Below, piece by piece: positions 1 through 11,847 of a DNA stretch of 64,000 bases. The position numbers and the translations under genes were made by a program. Numbering within the stretch: the stretch's first letter is position 1; every line of letters begins with the position of its first letter. The notes under the pieces were generated by a model. That model was not told the origin of the DNA. It saw nothing but the letters and a program-made list of their open reading frames with translations, and made no database searches. This stretch comes from Platycnemis pennipes (Eukaryota; Arthropoda; Insecta; Odonata; Platycnemididae), in the NCBI GenBank assembly GCA_933228895.1, contig OW121846.1, forward strand, positions 113,339,336 to 113,403,335. The letters are read 5' to 3'.

Positions 1-400
1 AATCAGTTCATGCATCCGAGGACGATTTCCAGAGAACCGTTGATGGTGAAGCTGGATTTTTATCCGGTTCTACATCAGCAAATACGTGTGAAGAGTCTCA
101 GTCAGAGGCATGAAATAGTACTGCGAAAGAGACCGGGACTGATGAAACCAAGAGTAGAAAACTGGGAGTTACAACTCCAAGGAAAAACAGTTTGAACGAG
201 AGTTTGAAATCGTAGGATCAAACATCTGCTACTGCTAAAATGATTACATAGATCAAGTAAATATCAGTTTATAATAGCCGAAGTAATGCAATAGTCACTG
301 ATTAGTTACGCATTTTCATACCTACATTGATAAATTGTCTTAAAGTTCCACAAGAATGCATGAGTTAGTAATGTTAAAACCTGTATTAGCCATAAAATCA
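1..400. other. AT-rich DNA, nothing recognised
   Basis: No domain, repeat or splice-flanked coding segment is visible. The only open frame (10-195, plus) is 61 codons and has no recognisable motif, so I treat it as chance. Confidence 0.5.
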
Positions 401-1445
401 CTTCCACAACGGAATAAACAATACCTGGTCCAATTTACACATATATATTCGCTGTAACCTAATGCTGTCCCTGATTGTGAACGGAAAACATGAATTTGGA
501 ACCTCTGAATTACTGCTTATCTCTCTAATTTTATTTTCATGATCTAATCTACCATAGGATGCTGGGTTTTTGATATACTTATAACATCTGCAGAGAGCCT
601 GTCCGTTTTAAATTTTTGCCGGAGATTAACTCGGTATTTTAACCTAATATATGACAGTGATTTCCAATCTATTTCCTCTAATAATTTTGATGCTCTGCTA
701 AACCTGTCGTAACACCTTTTAATAAACCTAGCCACTCTTCACTGCACCGTCTAGTTCTCTGGCAAATCCTAATTCATTTGGATCTCATATACTCGCTGCA
801 AATTAACGATGTGCTGTAACAAATGAAATACAAGTGCACTCTCTGTCTTCTTGTTACATTTACACAGTACCATTTTAATAAATCCTAGGTTTCTGTTGGT
901 TTGGCCGGATGTTTACCATGATATTTCTCAAAGTATTGCTACACCAAAGTATTAAATGGATTCAAATCTGTCGATTATGGTTATGCTGATGTTATAGGAT
1001 CGCTCTAGTGAATTATTCCCGTTTCAAAAATTTATAGATACACTTATTTATGCTTAGTTCTAGCTGCCACTTATCAAACCAAACTTGAATCCAGATCCCT
1101 ACTCAGTGATTCATCATGTGGAATAACCCTGTGTAGTTGACTAAAAATAAGACTAAGTTTATCACTCATTAAAGTATCTATATCATTGATCTATAAACGA
1201 AATTAAGTGGACCTGTTGAACTTCCTTGGGGAACTCCCAATGTGACGTTGATTGTGTAGAACATAATGGTATCTATAACGACCATCTGTTCAAGTCCACT
1301 TAAAAATTGCTTAATTTATAATATATTGTTTTTATTAATACCAAAAATCGTTAACTTCATCATTATTAATTTACTATGATGAACTTTATCAAATGCATTT
1401 TTAAAGCCTATGAATATCGCATCGACCTCAAAGACCGTTTTATCC
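400..1445 (-). mobile_element. LINE-A fragment: reverse transcriptase to C-terminus
   Basis: Read on the minus strand, this is the second half of a non-LTR retrotransposon ORF2, broken by several stops and frameshifts. Around 1440-1250 it gives a reverse transcriptase palm region with AFDKVHHSKL, then FGINKN, then GVPQGSSTGPL. Near 1080-1020 comes WQLELSINKC, which is thumb-proximal. Near 800-540 it gives IWDPNELGFARELD and ARFIKRCYDRFSRASKLLEE, the conserved region after the thumb. The YADD catalytic box that should follow the GVPQGS block is not recognisable, so the copy is dead. The C-terminal basic tail continues to about 430. The family is the same as the pieces at 4321, 5280, 44633 and 55107. 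The clade (CR1 or Jockey group) cannot be settled by eye. Confidence 0.85.
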
Positions 1446-4320
1446 GTAGACTAAAATATCGTCTACGAATAAAGCTAATGGATTCTACTCGGGACCGAAA
1501 TCGATATTTTACACGAAAAGCCGTATGATGGAAATTAAAAATGAACTTTAGTGAAAACATTAACTTTCTAACCACAACCAATCACTCATAGATTAAAAGT
1601 TAAAAAACGCAAAAGGTGACACCCACCGAACGAGCTGCATTAAAGACTTCTACGTCATCCATCTCTCCTCCTTGACTGTTTTGGCTTAAAAACTGGAGGG
1701 GAGGTCTATAGTCGTTGCTACCTTAGTTGGTAGTGACACCATCAAAATTGATGACGACACATGGGTTTTTCGCCCGTGAGAGTTGCTTAAAATCACGTAG
1801 GTTGCCTAATTTCTTTTCAACTTACAAGGATCTGAACAGCTGACGCTTACTGTAGCGAAATGACCCGCGGGAACTTCAGATGTGTGACTGGAAATTACGC
1901 TTGATTAAAGCATAGTGAATTATGAATAGTTTCTAGCACAAGATTTTAGTGGCAACGATAGACACTAATGTGAATGTCTCACGTCTTGAAGGAATTCGTA
2001 CTAAGAACTCAACAACATGCTCTGATTACTATAACCTCAACCCTCTCCCTGATAATTCTTTCTGCCTAATTTTCATTCTATCATTTTATAGTAAAGCTGC
2101 TGTCTCCCTTTTAATATGGTGTAATATGTGAAGAAGGGTGAGAGAGATGTGCGGAACGAAATTAGTGGTCACCTTTACCTACTAATCTACTTGCATTCTA
2201 CTCAACTAGGTGAGATAGAAGCTACCTTGCACGACTGTAATTACGATGTAAGTATAGGTATCCTTAAACAATATACTTTTATCAGGAAATTAGGGCATTA
2301 AATCATGAGCAGGCAGAGCTTCGCACTATTAAGGATTGAATAAAAAGAATATAGGATCGTGGATCTTCATATCAGCTGTGGCTAATTAATGAGCCCTTAG
2401 GCTCAGTAATTTATTCCAACACCATAAAATACCAAATTGAAGCATACAGGAAGTTTATGAAGGGAATGAACTTGCACATGAAAGCTCTTATCCTAAAGTA
2501 GACACTGAAAAAAAAACACAAAACATTGGGTTCATTAGAAACTTTTTGCCTGTGAATCTGAAATTTTACTCGTGACATTTATAACCATCAGTGATACATA
2601 TGTTACAGCATACCGAAAAACCCTAGTTCACTCACATCCTTTGTCTTTAGCCTGTATTAGTCTTTGCATCTATTTGATCCCTCTAGTCATCAAGCTGCTT
2701 CAATGTTTTAAAGTTAATAAATTCTACTCTGAACGATGCAACGATCGTAAACACTTCTATTTCGTAACAATACACTTCTTCCCCATGGAATTACGCTCAC
2801 CCTGTTAGCATTCCATTAATAATGAGCATCAATTACACGGGAAATCCGCATTAAGTTTTTTATGACAAGACTTAAAAATAATTATGGAAATATCACTTTA
2901 TTTCGAAGATTAAAGCCCATGCTTCTATAAAATTGCTCAACCTATTACATCATAACCAAAAATTGAATTTGATTGACACGCTAAATGTTTCTCTAACAGA
3001 ATCTTTTCACGAAACGCATCAGAGATAAAGTTGTTTCACCTATAATTCAGTGCAAATTACTACCTTTGTAAATTATCTGGACCAGCTACACTTTTAATGC
3101 CCGAGATATGACATTAGGTCGGCATGCCGAGCATGAATCCGTACGCCACGAAACAATTTTTGCCTCTTGCTAAATCCCTACATTTCCACTTCCTACTGAT
3201 TAGACCAATTAAATCAGCACCCTAAATTTTGATTATACCTCGTTTATCATTTTACAGCGGGTTTTCCAAGGAAAACAACAAAATATGGGAGCCCACACTT
3301 AAGGTTAATGCTTGAGAAGATAAAAATTCTAAATTGTAAAAACATTAACCGCTTGAATTATACTGCAGATGAGGTAACAAGTGACGAAAATACTCAAATA
3401 ATTGCTCGAAAATGCTAAACTTCACAGAAAACTTTGAGAAAATGAAAGTACACATCACACTAGAGCAGAGTTAACATTTAGAATTTATTGTACGAATTTC
3501 GCCATCACAGACACCTTTATGGTTACAATATACCTCAGTATAACTCATTTTACCATAATAAATTTATTGCTTGACAGTTTTGCACTTCATTAATTGAAAA
3601 TGAACTTTTTTGTTTTGGTTGATTTCTTCGATGTCCCACTGCCAGCCACTTGAGCAACTTATGGTGGAAACGCTTTCATAAATAAGAGATTGAGGACGTC
3701 TTGGATTCAAACAAACAATTTATGGAAAACTAACGGAAAATACTTTCAACGACTTTCGAAATACCCCGCATAGAGTCCAACTACCACTAACATTGGCAGA
3801 TCTGCTGTGTCTCCCCCATTGTGATTGGACGAAGGAGTGACACTCGAGTCTTTCGCGCCACCACTCAACCGTAAGGGTGAAAACATCAGTTTTTCGCCTC
3901 TTATAACTCAGGAACTGGTATTTTTATTTCACAGGAAAATACTGGTATTTTTATTTCACAAACTCTATAAGATTCGGTAATAAAGCACATGGCAAGCGAC
4001 CCCATTCTCTCTCTCGCGAGATTCGACTTTCCAGAATCCATATTGGCTGTTTATGAGTAGGTACTCGCTGACTATCTATAAGCTCCATGGCACTTGTTTT
4101 AATTTAGACTTTTATTGAATTTAAGAGAGCTCTGGGGTGATAGTGATTTGTGCTCTTCTGGAATGCATGTGCTGTGTAATTTGAAGTTCAACCCTACCAC
4201 TCAACTACTCCTGGCTCCTACCTGTTAACAGAGTATCAACGGTTACAATCCCACATTCTCATATCGTTAATTAATCGCCTGAAACATATTCCATTTCCTG
4301 ACTATAACTTTCATAACTAG
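1446..4320. other. AT-rich DNA, no gene recognised
   Basis: About 2.9 kb of AT-rich sequence. I see no domain, no SINE head and no convincing exon. A 78-codon open frame at 2572-2808 has no motif. A word starting TGGTATTTTTATTTCACA occurs twice, about 26 bp apart, near 3916 and 3942, which is a small local duplication. Confidence 0.45.
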
Positions 4321-4986
4321 TAACGAGTACGATTCGGTTTGACCAGAGAACTAGACAGTGTGCAGCGTAGAGCAGCTAGGTTCGTTAAAAGATGTTATGA
4401 TATGTTTAGTTATGTATCAGAATTAATACAAGAATTAGGGAGGGAATCATTATCGAAGCGTAGGTTAAAGTAGAGTTTAATCTCTGACAGAAGTTTAAAT
4501 CAGATTGCTTTACTGAAGATTTTAGGCATATATTAAAAACACCAGCGTATTATGCTAGATTTGACCAGGTAAATAAGATTAGAGAGGATTGTCGTACTGA
4601 CCGATTCAAAATGTCATTTTCCCCGTACTATAAGAGAACAAAATAGGCAGCGTAGCGTAAAGCACCAGCGTATTATGCTAGATTTGACCAGAAAAATAAG
4701 ATTAGGGAGATAGATTGTAGTACTGATAGATTCAAAATGTCATTTTTCCCTACAAGAGAGCAGAAAAATGGCAGCGTAGCAAAGGTATAGGTAGCGGAAA
4801 TATTTTAGAGTAGTCTATAGTGTATGATGCATGCATCATCCCTTAATCACTACGTGGATACTAACAATCTAGTTGCCTGAGACCCTATAGTAGCATGTTT
4901 ATAGTGCATTCTTGGTGATCTTCACCCCCTGCCACACACCCTCTCGGTGGCTTGCAGGGTATCGAGTAGATTTAGATGCAGATGCA
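4321..4986 (+). mobile_element. LINE-A 3' end with internal tandem duplication
   Basis: 5'-truncated copy of LINE-A on the plus strand. It opens with the LDSVQRRAARFVKRCYD type segment (4345-4400). The C-terminal stretch with PAYYARFDQ and DRFKMSF is present twice in tandem (4541 and 4664, period 123 bp, 41 codons). The 3' untranslated part follows. The element ends at 4925-4986 with the family's terminal block (CACCCCCTGCCACACACCCT, then GGTGGCTTGCAGGGTAT) and a TAGATTTAGATG-like tail. Stops interrupt the frame. The terminal block and the microsatellite-like tail identify the 3' end of the family. Confidence 0.88.
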
Positions 4987-5279
4987 TGGCGAAAGAATGG
5001 TGCCAGAGGAACTGATATGACGAGGCCTACAAAAAAAAACGACCGCCAAACCGGCGCCGAACATACTTTCACACTGATCGCGTCAGCAGATGTGATGTGG
5101 CGTTAATTTGAGCATACCAGACACTTTTAATGACAATCAATAAAATAACCAGGACTTTAAATAAAAATATATATGGTGAGAAACGAAACACTAATGGCGA
5201 CCCACGCTAACGCGAAGCTGGCGCTAAGCGTACAGAAACAGCACACATGGTGACACATAGACATTTCATTTATCATTAG

Positions 5280-5808
5280 CGGACATTTCATTGATGGCGT
5301 TAATCATATATTGCTGGCTCCGACTTATTATGGTTGGCTCGATAATTCTAATAAAATTAAGGAGATAGAATGCAGCAAGGACAGGTTTAAAATGTCATTT
5401 ATTCCGCGTACGATTCGTGATCAGAACATTAAACATCGCTTAAAACGGTAATAATTATAGAGGTAATATTCAGGTCGATAGTTTATTTTTAATTTTTATT
5501 TTTTTATTACATGCATGTTCAAATCAACGTGTGACTGGCATGCAATGCCTTTTTTTTTTGCATGCATGAGTATCTATGTAATTGGTGTCGGGTTTCAAGG
5601 CATGCATTGTATTCATGGGTGTGTCGTACATGATTGGGATTTGGTAGTTTTTCTTCTTTTTTCCCCAATTACTTTTTAAGGTGTAGTGTTTGCTTTGTAG
5701 TGTTCATTTTTGTTTGTTGTGTCATTGTTCCTGGTGTGCATGCACCCCCTGCCACACACCCTCGAGGTGGCTTGCAGGGTATGCCGTAGATATAGATATA
5801 GATATAGA
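5280..5808 (+). mobile_element. LINE-A 3' end, second plus-strand copy
   Basis: The last 40 or so codons of the LINE-A ORF are readable from about 5317 (PTYYGWLDN, then NKIKEIECSKDRFKMSFIP, then RTIRDQN), ending at a stop near 5450. The 3' untranslated region is T-rich and contains several CATGCATG words. It ends at 5746-5808 with the same terminal block as the copy at 4925 and a tail of TAGATA repeats instead of TAGATG. It is truncated at the 5' side. Short open frames on both strands across the tail are shadows of the repeat. Confidence 0.85.
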
Positions 5809-5941
5809 CTGGCAGTTCTTCATTCTTGCCGTTAGGTGCCCCCAGCGCTGCACCCATTATCCCCTCTATCCACCGTCGACCAAATCCGATGTCGACCAAA
5901 GAGCACCCATTGGTTATTTAGGGGAGGCGACCGACAGCTGA

Positions 5942-6200
5942 GGTCATTTGCGCCATATAGGATAGGTGGGTAATTGGGTAATGGTAGGAGTTTTTAGGGG
6001 ACGGAGGAAGGGTGGAGAGAAACCCGGCGTCGGCATTAGCCTACTCTTAGCCTACCCTTAACGAAAGGCGTCAAGGGGACCACGGCTTAACGTCCCATCC
6101 GACGGACGGAGTACTGTACCTGAAATGCCCTCCACTAGGCACTCAAGTGGGGACCGGTCACTGAAAAATCCACCACTGCCGGGAATCAAGAGCACCCATT
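5942..6200 (-). mobile_element. SINE with tRNA-like head, minus strand
   Basis: On the minus strand the element starts near 6195 with a decayed box-B-like stretch (GATTCCCGG) and continues through a conserved body containing GGATGGGACGTTAAGCCGTG, GTCCCCTTGACGCC and CGACGCCGGGTTTCTC. A second, more decayed copy of the body lies at 61640-61870. The body has the look of an arthropod SINE central/3' domain. A protein-coding role is unlikely. Confidence 0.6.
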
Positions 6201-8600
6201 TTCAACTAAGGGAGGTTAGAATTTAGCATTGTAACCTCTTTGTTTTCAATAAACAGCAGCATTTTAAATCACATTGAAGTGTGTGATTCTCACGCTTGCT
6301 GGGCCGTAAATTTAGACCACTACCGTAATATCACACTGCGTTTAAATTCAGAACACATTTATGTAGATTCGTCTTTATGCTTAAGAGAGTACCCATAATT
6401 CATTAGAATAATATTCAAAGATATTCGAACGAATATCTTTGAATTCTAATGTAATCTAAACAGAGTAATTGCATCCCCTCGTTTCTTACGCTCATGATTT
6501 AGCCTTAACGAATGTTTAAATAGTACTAATGAAGCTGATGATAGTGCAGTTAGGGGGATCTCTACTGCTTTCATTATTTAATTCTATGGCTGCCCGAATT
6601 GAGACTGAGATTCAGATCATCATTCAATTATGTGATAAGCGTGAAAATGTTTTGTGTCCGTTGTGCCAAAGCAGACAAAATATTTTCAACCTCTGTGCAG
6701 TGTAGTTAACCAAGCTGCAGTGATGACTTGCAAAGATTTAAGAGAAATTCCTCCTGGGAAAATCTAGTTTTATTTTTTAGAGAAGCATGTATTTTTTAAA
6801 AGACCCTTGCTGGCTGAATACCCAAAGTAGCCTTTTAAAATTTGAGCTGTTTTGTGCAACAAGCAAGCTTGCAAACAACCGGCAGTCTAATGCAATGTGG
6901 CGTAATATAAGAGTATATCGCATTGGCTGTTCTCAAGTTCATACCTGGGATATTGAATCGTATATCTTATCAGGTACATCGTTAAGTGAATGCAATTAGG
7001 CATTGACGTTTGAAGTAGTGTCAATAAATATTCAAATCTACAGCATTTTTTGTGCAAATCATCTCTAGCTCGTATTAGTGGGTTATTAAAATTATTAATC
7101 AGTTATGTGATTTTAAAAAGTACAAATCGTGTTTCTATTGTTGCGTGGAGAAATTAGCGCCATATCTGGCGGGTGTTCGTAACTATCAAGCGCATTTTAC
7201 AATGGATCTTCTCTGTAATCATTGTCATGGTGTGAGGAGCCTAAAATAAAAAAATGAATAATTATGATGTGGCCTTTGGTATGATTGGTCTTAAAGATTC
7301 GACTCGTATTCCAAAATGGCCGCCGGAACTAGTTCACATTTTTTCGCTCCCTTATTTTCAGTATAACTGTAATGCTCTTGCGCCTGTGGAATATGCGCAT
7401 ATGCACTTATTCGTGGCTTCATCAGAGGCACAATAGTTCTCTCTTCATGAGTTTCTGAAACCGGAAGTTTCTTTGATAAGTCGCAGAGGTTTTTCGACAC
7501 TATGGATGGGCTTCTACGTTGCCGGTTTTCCGACCCGCCATGCCACTGCCGTTCCCAAATCATCACGCGGCCGCCTCGCATCGGCGTGGAACATCCTCCG
7601 TGTTCGTGTTTTTCTCTCCTGGGAACGTTAACGTAAAACCCTGGCAAAAATCGTTTTGCCTATTGACAGAATAAGAGGAGCCTGCAAAATGAACTCTCTG
7701 ATATGCCGCGTTGTATCACCAAGCTTGCTTCTTTCTAGATTAGTGCCGTTTCTGAGAAGTGGCGAGTTAATAATATTTTTATAGTGAATTTGCTTTGTCT
7801 AACTTAACGTAATATTCCGCCATGACCGTAGTTCCCGTAGGAGTTGTGTTTTAATAGCCATTTATTTTAGAATCCAATCCTCGAATGACCGATTTTGAGA
7901 CTAGCTTTGAGATAATCTGGATCCAAAATCCGAATGCGTTTTTACCTCACTGTTGATCACACCACGACGTCATTTGTTGGCTAGAGTAAGGAAAAAACCT
8001 TTGTGACTTCTGTAGTTAAAATATTTATTATACGACCAGCATTCATTGAAGAGTCGACATCATTATGTCTGATGCCGACTAATCCATAAAACTTGGTGGT
8101 ATAACAACAATTTTAAACTGTAAACGTCACAATATTTTTTCCACACAGAATAATGAAATTCCACTAAGTTCTTCGAAAATTGTTTTAGTATTTGTTGCCT
8201 GTTTTTATCGCTCGCCTAATGCAGATTTGTCATCACTGGCAGCTTGCATTTATTCTGTGCTCCACGCTCGTGCGTTAGGTGATGTGTAACTGTTTGGCAA
8301 TTTTAATTTGTCGTTCAATTGGTCTGTCGATCAGGTTCCCCATCTGCTTCAAGATTTCTTTCTCTAAAACTTTGCAAAAGAACTTGGCCTCCATCAGTCA
8401 AATCCTTCCCCACGAGAGCATCGGCACCTTGCATTACAATCTGTCCTCCACCCACGTATATTCCATTGCAGCAAGCAGACATATTTTCGTAACGAATCAT
8501 GAATCCCTCGTGTTCTCCTTGGCCCTACGCCTTAAGCGACAAAAACCCGTTCCTCTAACCCCTCCCTACTTCCTTCAATATAAATATCTCTGAATGTACA
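6201..8600. other. AT-rich DNA, no gene recognised
   Basis: No domain recognised in about 2.4 kb. It contains a strong palindrome at 6413-6444. A GC-richer patch at 7500-7640 has a 118-codon minus-strand open frame (7291-7647) without identifiable motifs. On the minus strand at 8280-8400 a 40-codon stretch reads well (starting MEAKFFCKVLEKEIL), but it is bounded by stops and has no splice context, so I do not call it. Confidence 0.4.
6413..6444. repeat. 32-nt near-perfect palindrome
   Basis: Two 15-nt arms (ATTCAAAGATATTCG and its exact complement) are separated by two bases. The symmetry continues outward with CATTAGAAT on both sides if three bases in the left flank are skipped. It could extrude a cruciform or be the core of a small foldback element. 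Confidence 0.8.
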
Positions 8601-8601
8601 T

Positions 8602-8658
8602 GCTACCCTGCAAGCCCTATCGAGGAAGAGTGGCAGGGTTTATCACCAAGCATAGCAC
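8602..8658 (-). mobile_element. LINE-A terminal block, solo
   Basis: Only the 3' terminal block of LINE-A is present, on the minus strand: TACCCTGCAAGCC followed by a diverged GTGGCAGGG. No coding remnant is visible next to it. It is a very short 5'-truncated insertion or an eroded one. Confidence 0.65.
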
Positions 8659-8659
8659 T

Positions 8660-11225
8660 AACATAGAACTGTAAATGAGTCAATCCCCACTTCTTCTCTT
8701 ATTTCAGCCCCCTAATCTGTTTCACATTTTAAGATGGTTCCACGGTATTTTTTTCAGTGACCCTTGAAAATGACGCTAAAGCGTTGAAACCTTGGTAGGG
8801 TCTTATTAAATAATGCGTGGAAGAGTACAACAGTTTATGTTTATGACTGAGCTCAGCCACAAAATCCGAAGGAGTAGAAAAAAACTTCATTTCTACTTCG
8901 CATGACGACCAAATACAGCTCATAAGTGTGGATGAGAGTGATTTGTTTTCTCTTCACTTTCGTTTACCTCAACAGATTACCTTGCCTGGCCTTGAGAATA
9001 ATTTCCAGAGCCCGCTGTTGACAGGAGACCATAAGACAGTGGGGAACGTTCACACGCATACACCCATTACCAAAATATGAATGGACAGAAAGATCTCTTT
9101 GGAGAAGAATGCATGGAATCCATTGGTGGCCTGTCTGGACAAAACCCTCGGAGACTGTGTGCATCACCCTCATTTGCGGTCAGAGGAAAAAAGTCGTTAG
9201 GTACTCTGAGGAGATTCTCTCGAGCATGTCATCTCTTTCAGCTAAATTTCTTCGTGTTTCATTTCTTTCATAGAGAGTTTCAAATGAAAGGAACACTAAA
9301 ATAGTTGTATTCGTACCAATTTAGTATTATTTACCATTTGGTGTACGAAGGAACAAAAGGACGGTGGAGTTGAGAGATGAGCAAGAAGGCGTTCTGCTTG
9401 GATGTGATCCTAAGAAAAGCGTTTACAATTCTTCATTTTCGTTGAAATAGAGAACTGTATCGTGGAAACAGGTAATACATCAAGCTATCAAGTACCTACC
9501 CTTTGATTACTGAAGAATGACTCAAATTTATCTGATTTGTCAGTCATTTCAGTTAGCCCATAACTGTCTGGAAGGCAACGAGTTTAATTTCCCTATCAAT
9601 TGAATACTCCATATTTCATAGCTGAAAAGAGTAAATTCACTGTGAATAATACGTAAAAACAAGTTCTATTTCATTAGTTAATAGCACGTTAAATTTCTTG
9701 ATATCTACCTTCCAAACGAATACCTGGTGTCAGAGTTATCATTTGCAGGATCTGTGCCGACTTCTCTCTCTTTCTTTCTGGCTTGAATTTGAGCTCGCAA
9801 CTCAAAAGGCTGGCAAAATATTTTGTGTGGAAAGGTTTGTTTTTTTCTTGCCTTTCCATGCCTCGAAAAAATGAAATTTCGACAGTGCTTCCAAGCGAAG
9901 CTGGTTTTTATGATGGAATGTAAGATCGATATAAAAATGACGAAATATCGCCGCTCCTAATATCTTGAGTGCCCAATCTTGACCCTTCTTGTTCCATTGC
10001 AAAATTTTCATAGAATGGAAGTCGTCGGTTGTCGTTCCTTGGCTACTACTCAGAGAATGCCGAAACTCACGTGATGTAACTTGCAGGGCTGTGAACGAAA
10101 TCGCCTTCATATTTCTTGCTGGAATTGATCGGTCACACCACGAATAGGAACAAAGGGATCGAAAAGTTGTGTGAAGGGTCTTTATCAGCCCTGTGATAAT
10201 TAAGCATTTGTTTTGTAATCCAGTATAAGCTGGGGACATATCGACTGAATAACAACCAGGTATTTACAAAGTTTGTTCAAAATTAATAAGAAAGCGCAGC
10301 GTATAAACGCTAATTTCCAAAACAATATTATCACGTGAAAGCTTCTGACAGGAAAAGGAGGATGCATAGTAACGCCAATATCCGTACTAGATCGCTTGCG
10401 ATCTTAGATAGCGTTGCATAAACCGTAGTCAAGGTCACAGTTAGGAAATACATAATCGCAGGGAGGACGGGGGAAAGAGAAGTGTCCCCACCTCCTGGCT
10501 GCTACCAACAAAGTAAGAAAACTCTGGCAACAAATTCCTTTCACACACCACGACTGGCAATGATCATACTCGCGCCGATGTCATGCCGGCCATAAGCTTG
10601 GCGCTGGCGGCGTGCAAGTAAGTGTGCCCACGCCTACCTGTTAATGACTTCTTATCCTCCGTCCCGTGGATGAGGTCACTCTTGGCATAGTGAAGCACCG
10701 TGGCGAGGGGAACTATTTGCTGAGCTGCCAAGTCTTGATCCGTAATGCTATGTGGAAACCAGGAAAACCTCGTGGAAGATATGTCTCTCATCACGCATGA
10801 TGGTCTTGATGGTCCATGGGCATGTTCTGTCCCGTGTCCCATCTTTGGGTCACCCACCTCTCACCCCCTTATTCGTGTCTCACTCCTGGTTCTGTTAAGG
10901 AGCTGAAGGGTTGTCTCCTCGGTCCTCGGGTGCGTTTCTCCCATAATACCCTCTTGTGGTGGTGTTTGCCATTAAGCCTCGCGACGTGGTCGAAAGGGTT
11001 TAACTGTGGCGAGTTCGAAGCATTTTTCTATCCGTCTTGAGTCGCTGTGTCGCGGGGACTTACAAGTCGACGACTCATGAATCTGTGATTACTTTATAAT
11101 CTCTGAATATTTCGGTATAGTATTCATAAAGGGAAAATAATCAGTGATTCTAGAATCAGAGATTGCTGAATCTCTGATAATTTGCTTGGGTCTGTGATTT
11201 GTCAACTAAGCATTGAATCTTTGGC
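8660..11225. other. AT-rich DNA with unassigned open frames
   Basis: No recognised gene. The longest open frame is on the minus strand at 9802-10239 (145 codons). It lacks a known motif, a signal sequence or good splice context. A GC-richer patch at 10560-11040 is open on both strands (10564-10857 minus, 10816-11040 plus); its composition differs from its neighbours, so it could be a pseudogene or exon remnant, but I cannot name it. Confidence 0.4.
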
Positions 11226-11227
11226 TC

Positions 11228-11490
11228 ATTTACACGATACCTTGCGAACCACCGCTAGGGTGTGTGGCAGGGGGTGAAGATCACAGGCATGCACTACTAA
11301 CATGCAAACAAGCAACTATAGGGTCTCATGCAACTAGATTGCTAGTATCTATAGTATTTAAGGGGTTAATACATGCATCATACTCTACAGACTGCTCTAA
11401 AATATTTCCCCTACCTATCCCTTTGCTATGCTGCCTATTCTGTTCTATTATAGTACGGGGGAAAAATGCCATTTTGAATCTATCATTTTG
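11228..11490 (-). mobile_element. LINE-A 3' end, minus strand
   Basis: The terminal block is at 11235-11280 (CCTTGCGAACCACCGCTAGG, then GTGTGTGGCAGGGGGTGAAG). The 3' untranslated sequence that follows closely matches the copy at 4800-4925 read in the opposite direction (TGCATCAT, CTAACAATCTAGTTGC and related words). The last codons of the ORF end near 11488. It is 5'-truncated and dead. Confidence 0.85.
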
Positions 11491-11839
11491 AAAGTTTATT
11501 CGAACTTAGCATGAAATATTCGTGGTACATACAATTTATGGGGCGCAAACAGAAAATGCCGTCGGGTTTTTTTTATAAAAAACGTACCCCAGAGTTTATA
11601 AACTTTTGATTAACGCAGTAAATAAAAGATAGGAAACTACCCTATTATTTCAAATCGTACTATTACTCCCTATGGCACACAACGCTTTGTTCGTGGCAAT
11701 TGTTTCAAAAAACTACTATCGTATCTAGGACTATTGTTATTGCCGGTTGCATGAACATGGATATGGATCACTTGCTTTATTGTCAGCGTAAAATTTGAGA
11801 GCAGCCAATATCTGGAAAAGTGGTGAAACCGACATTACC

Positions 11840-11847
11840 CTAATGAT
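11840..11847 (+). repeat. Target-site duplication, left (CTAATGAT)
   Basis: Eight bases, CTAATGAT, directly abut the left end of the hAT-like element and are repeated exactly at 14374-14381. Confidence 0.85.

Noticed and set aside
9802..10239. 145-codon minus-strand gene
   Set aside because: No motif, no splice context and no composition change; long open frames occur by chance in 64 kb.
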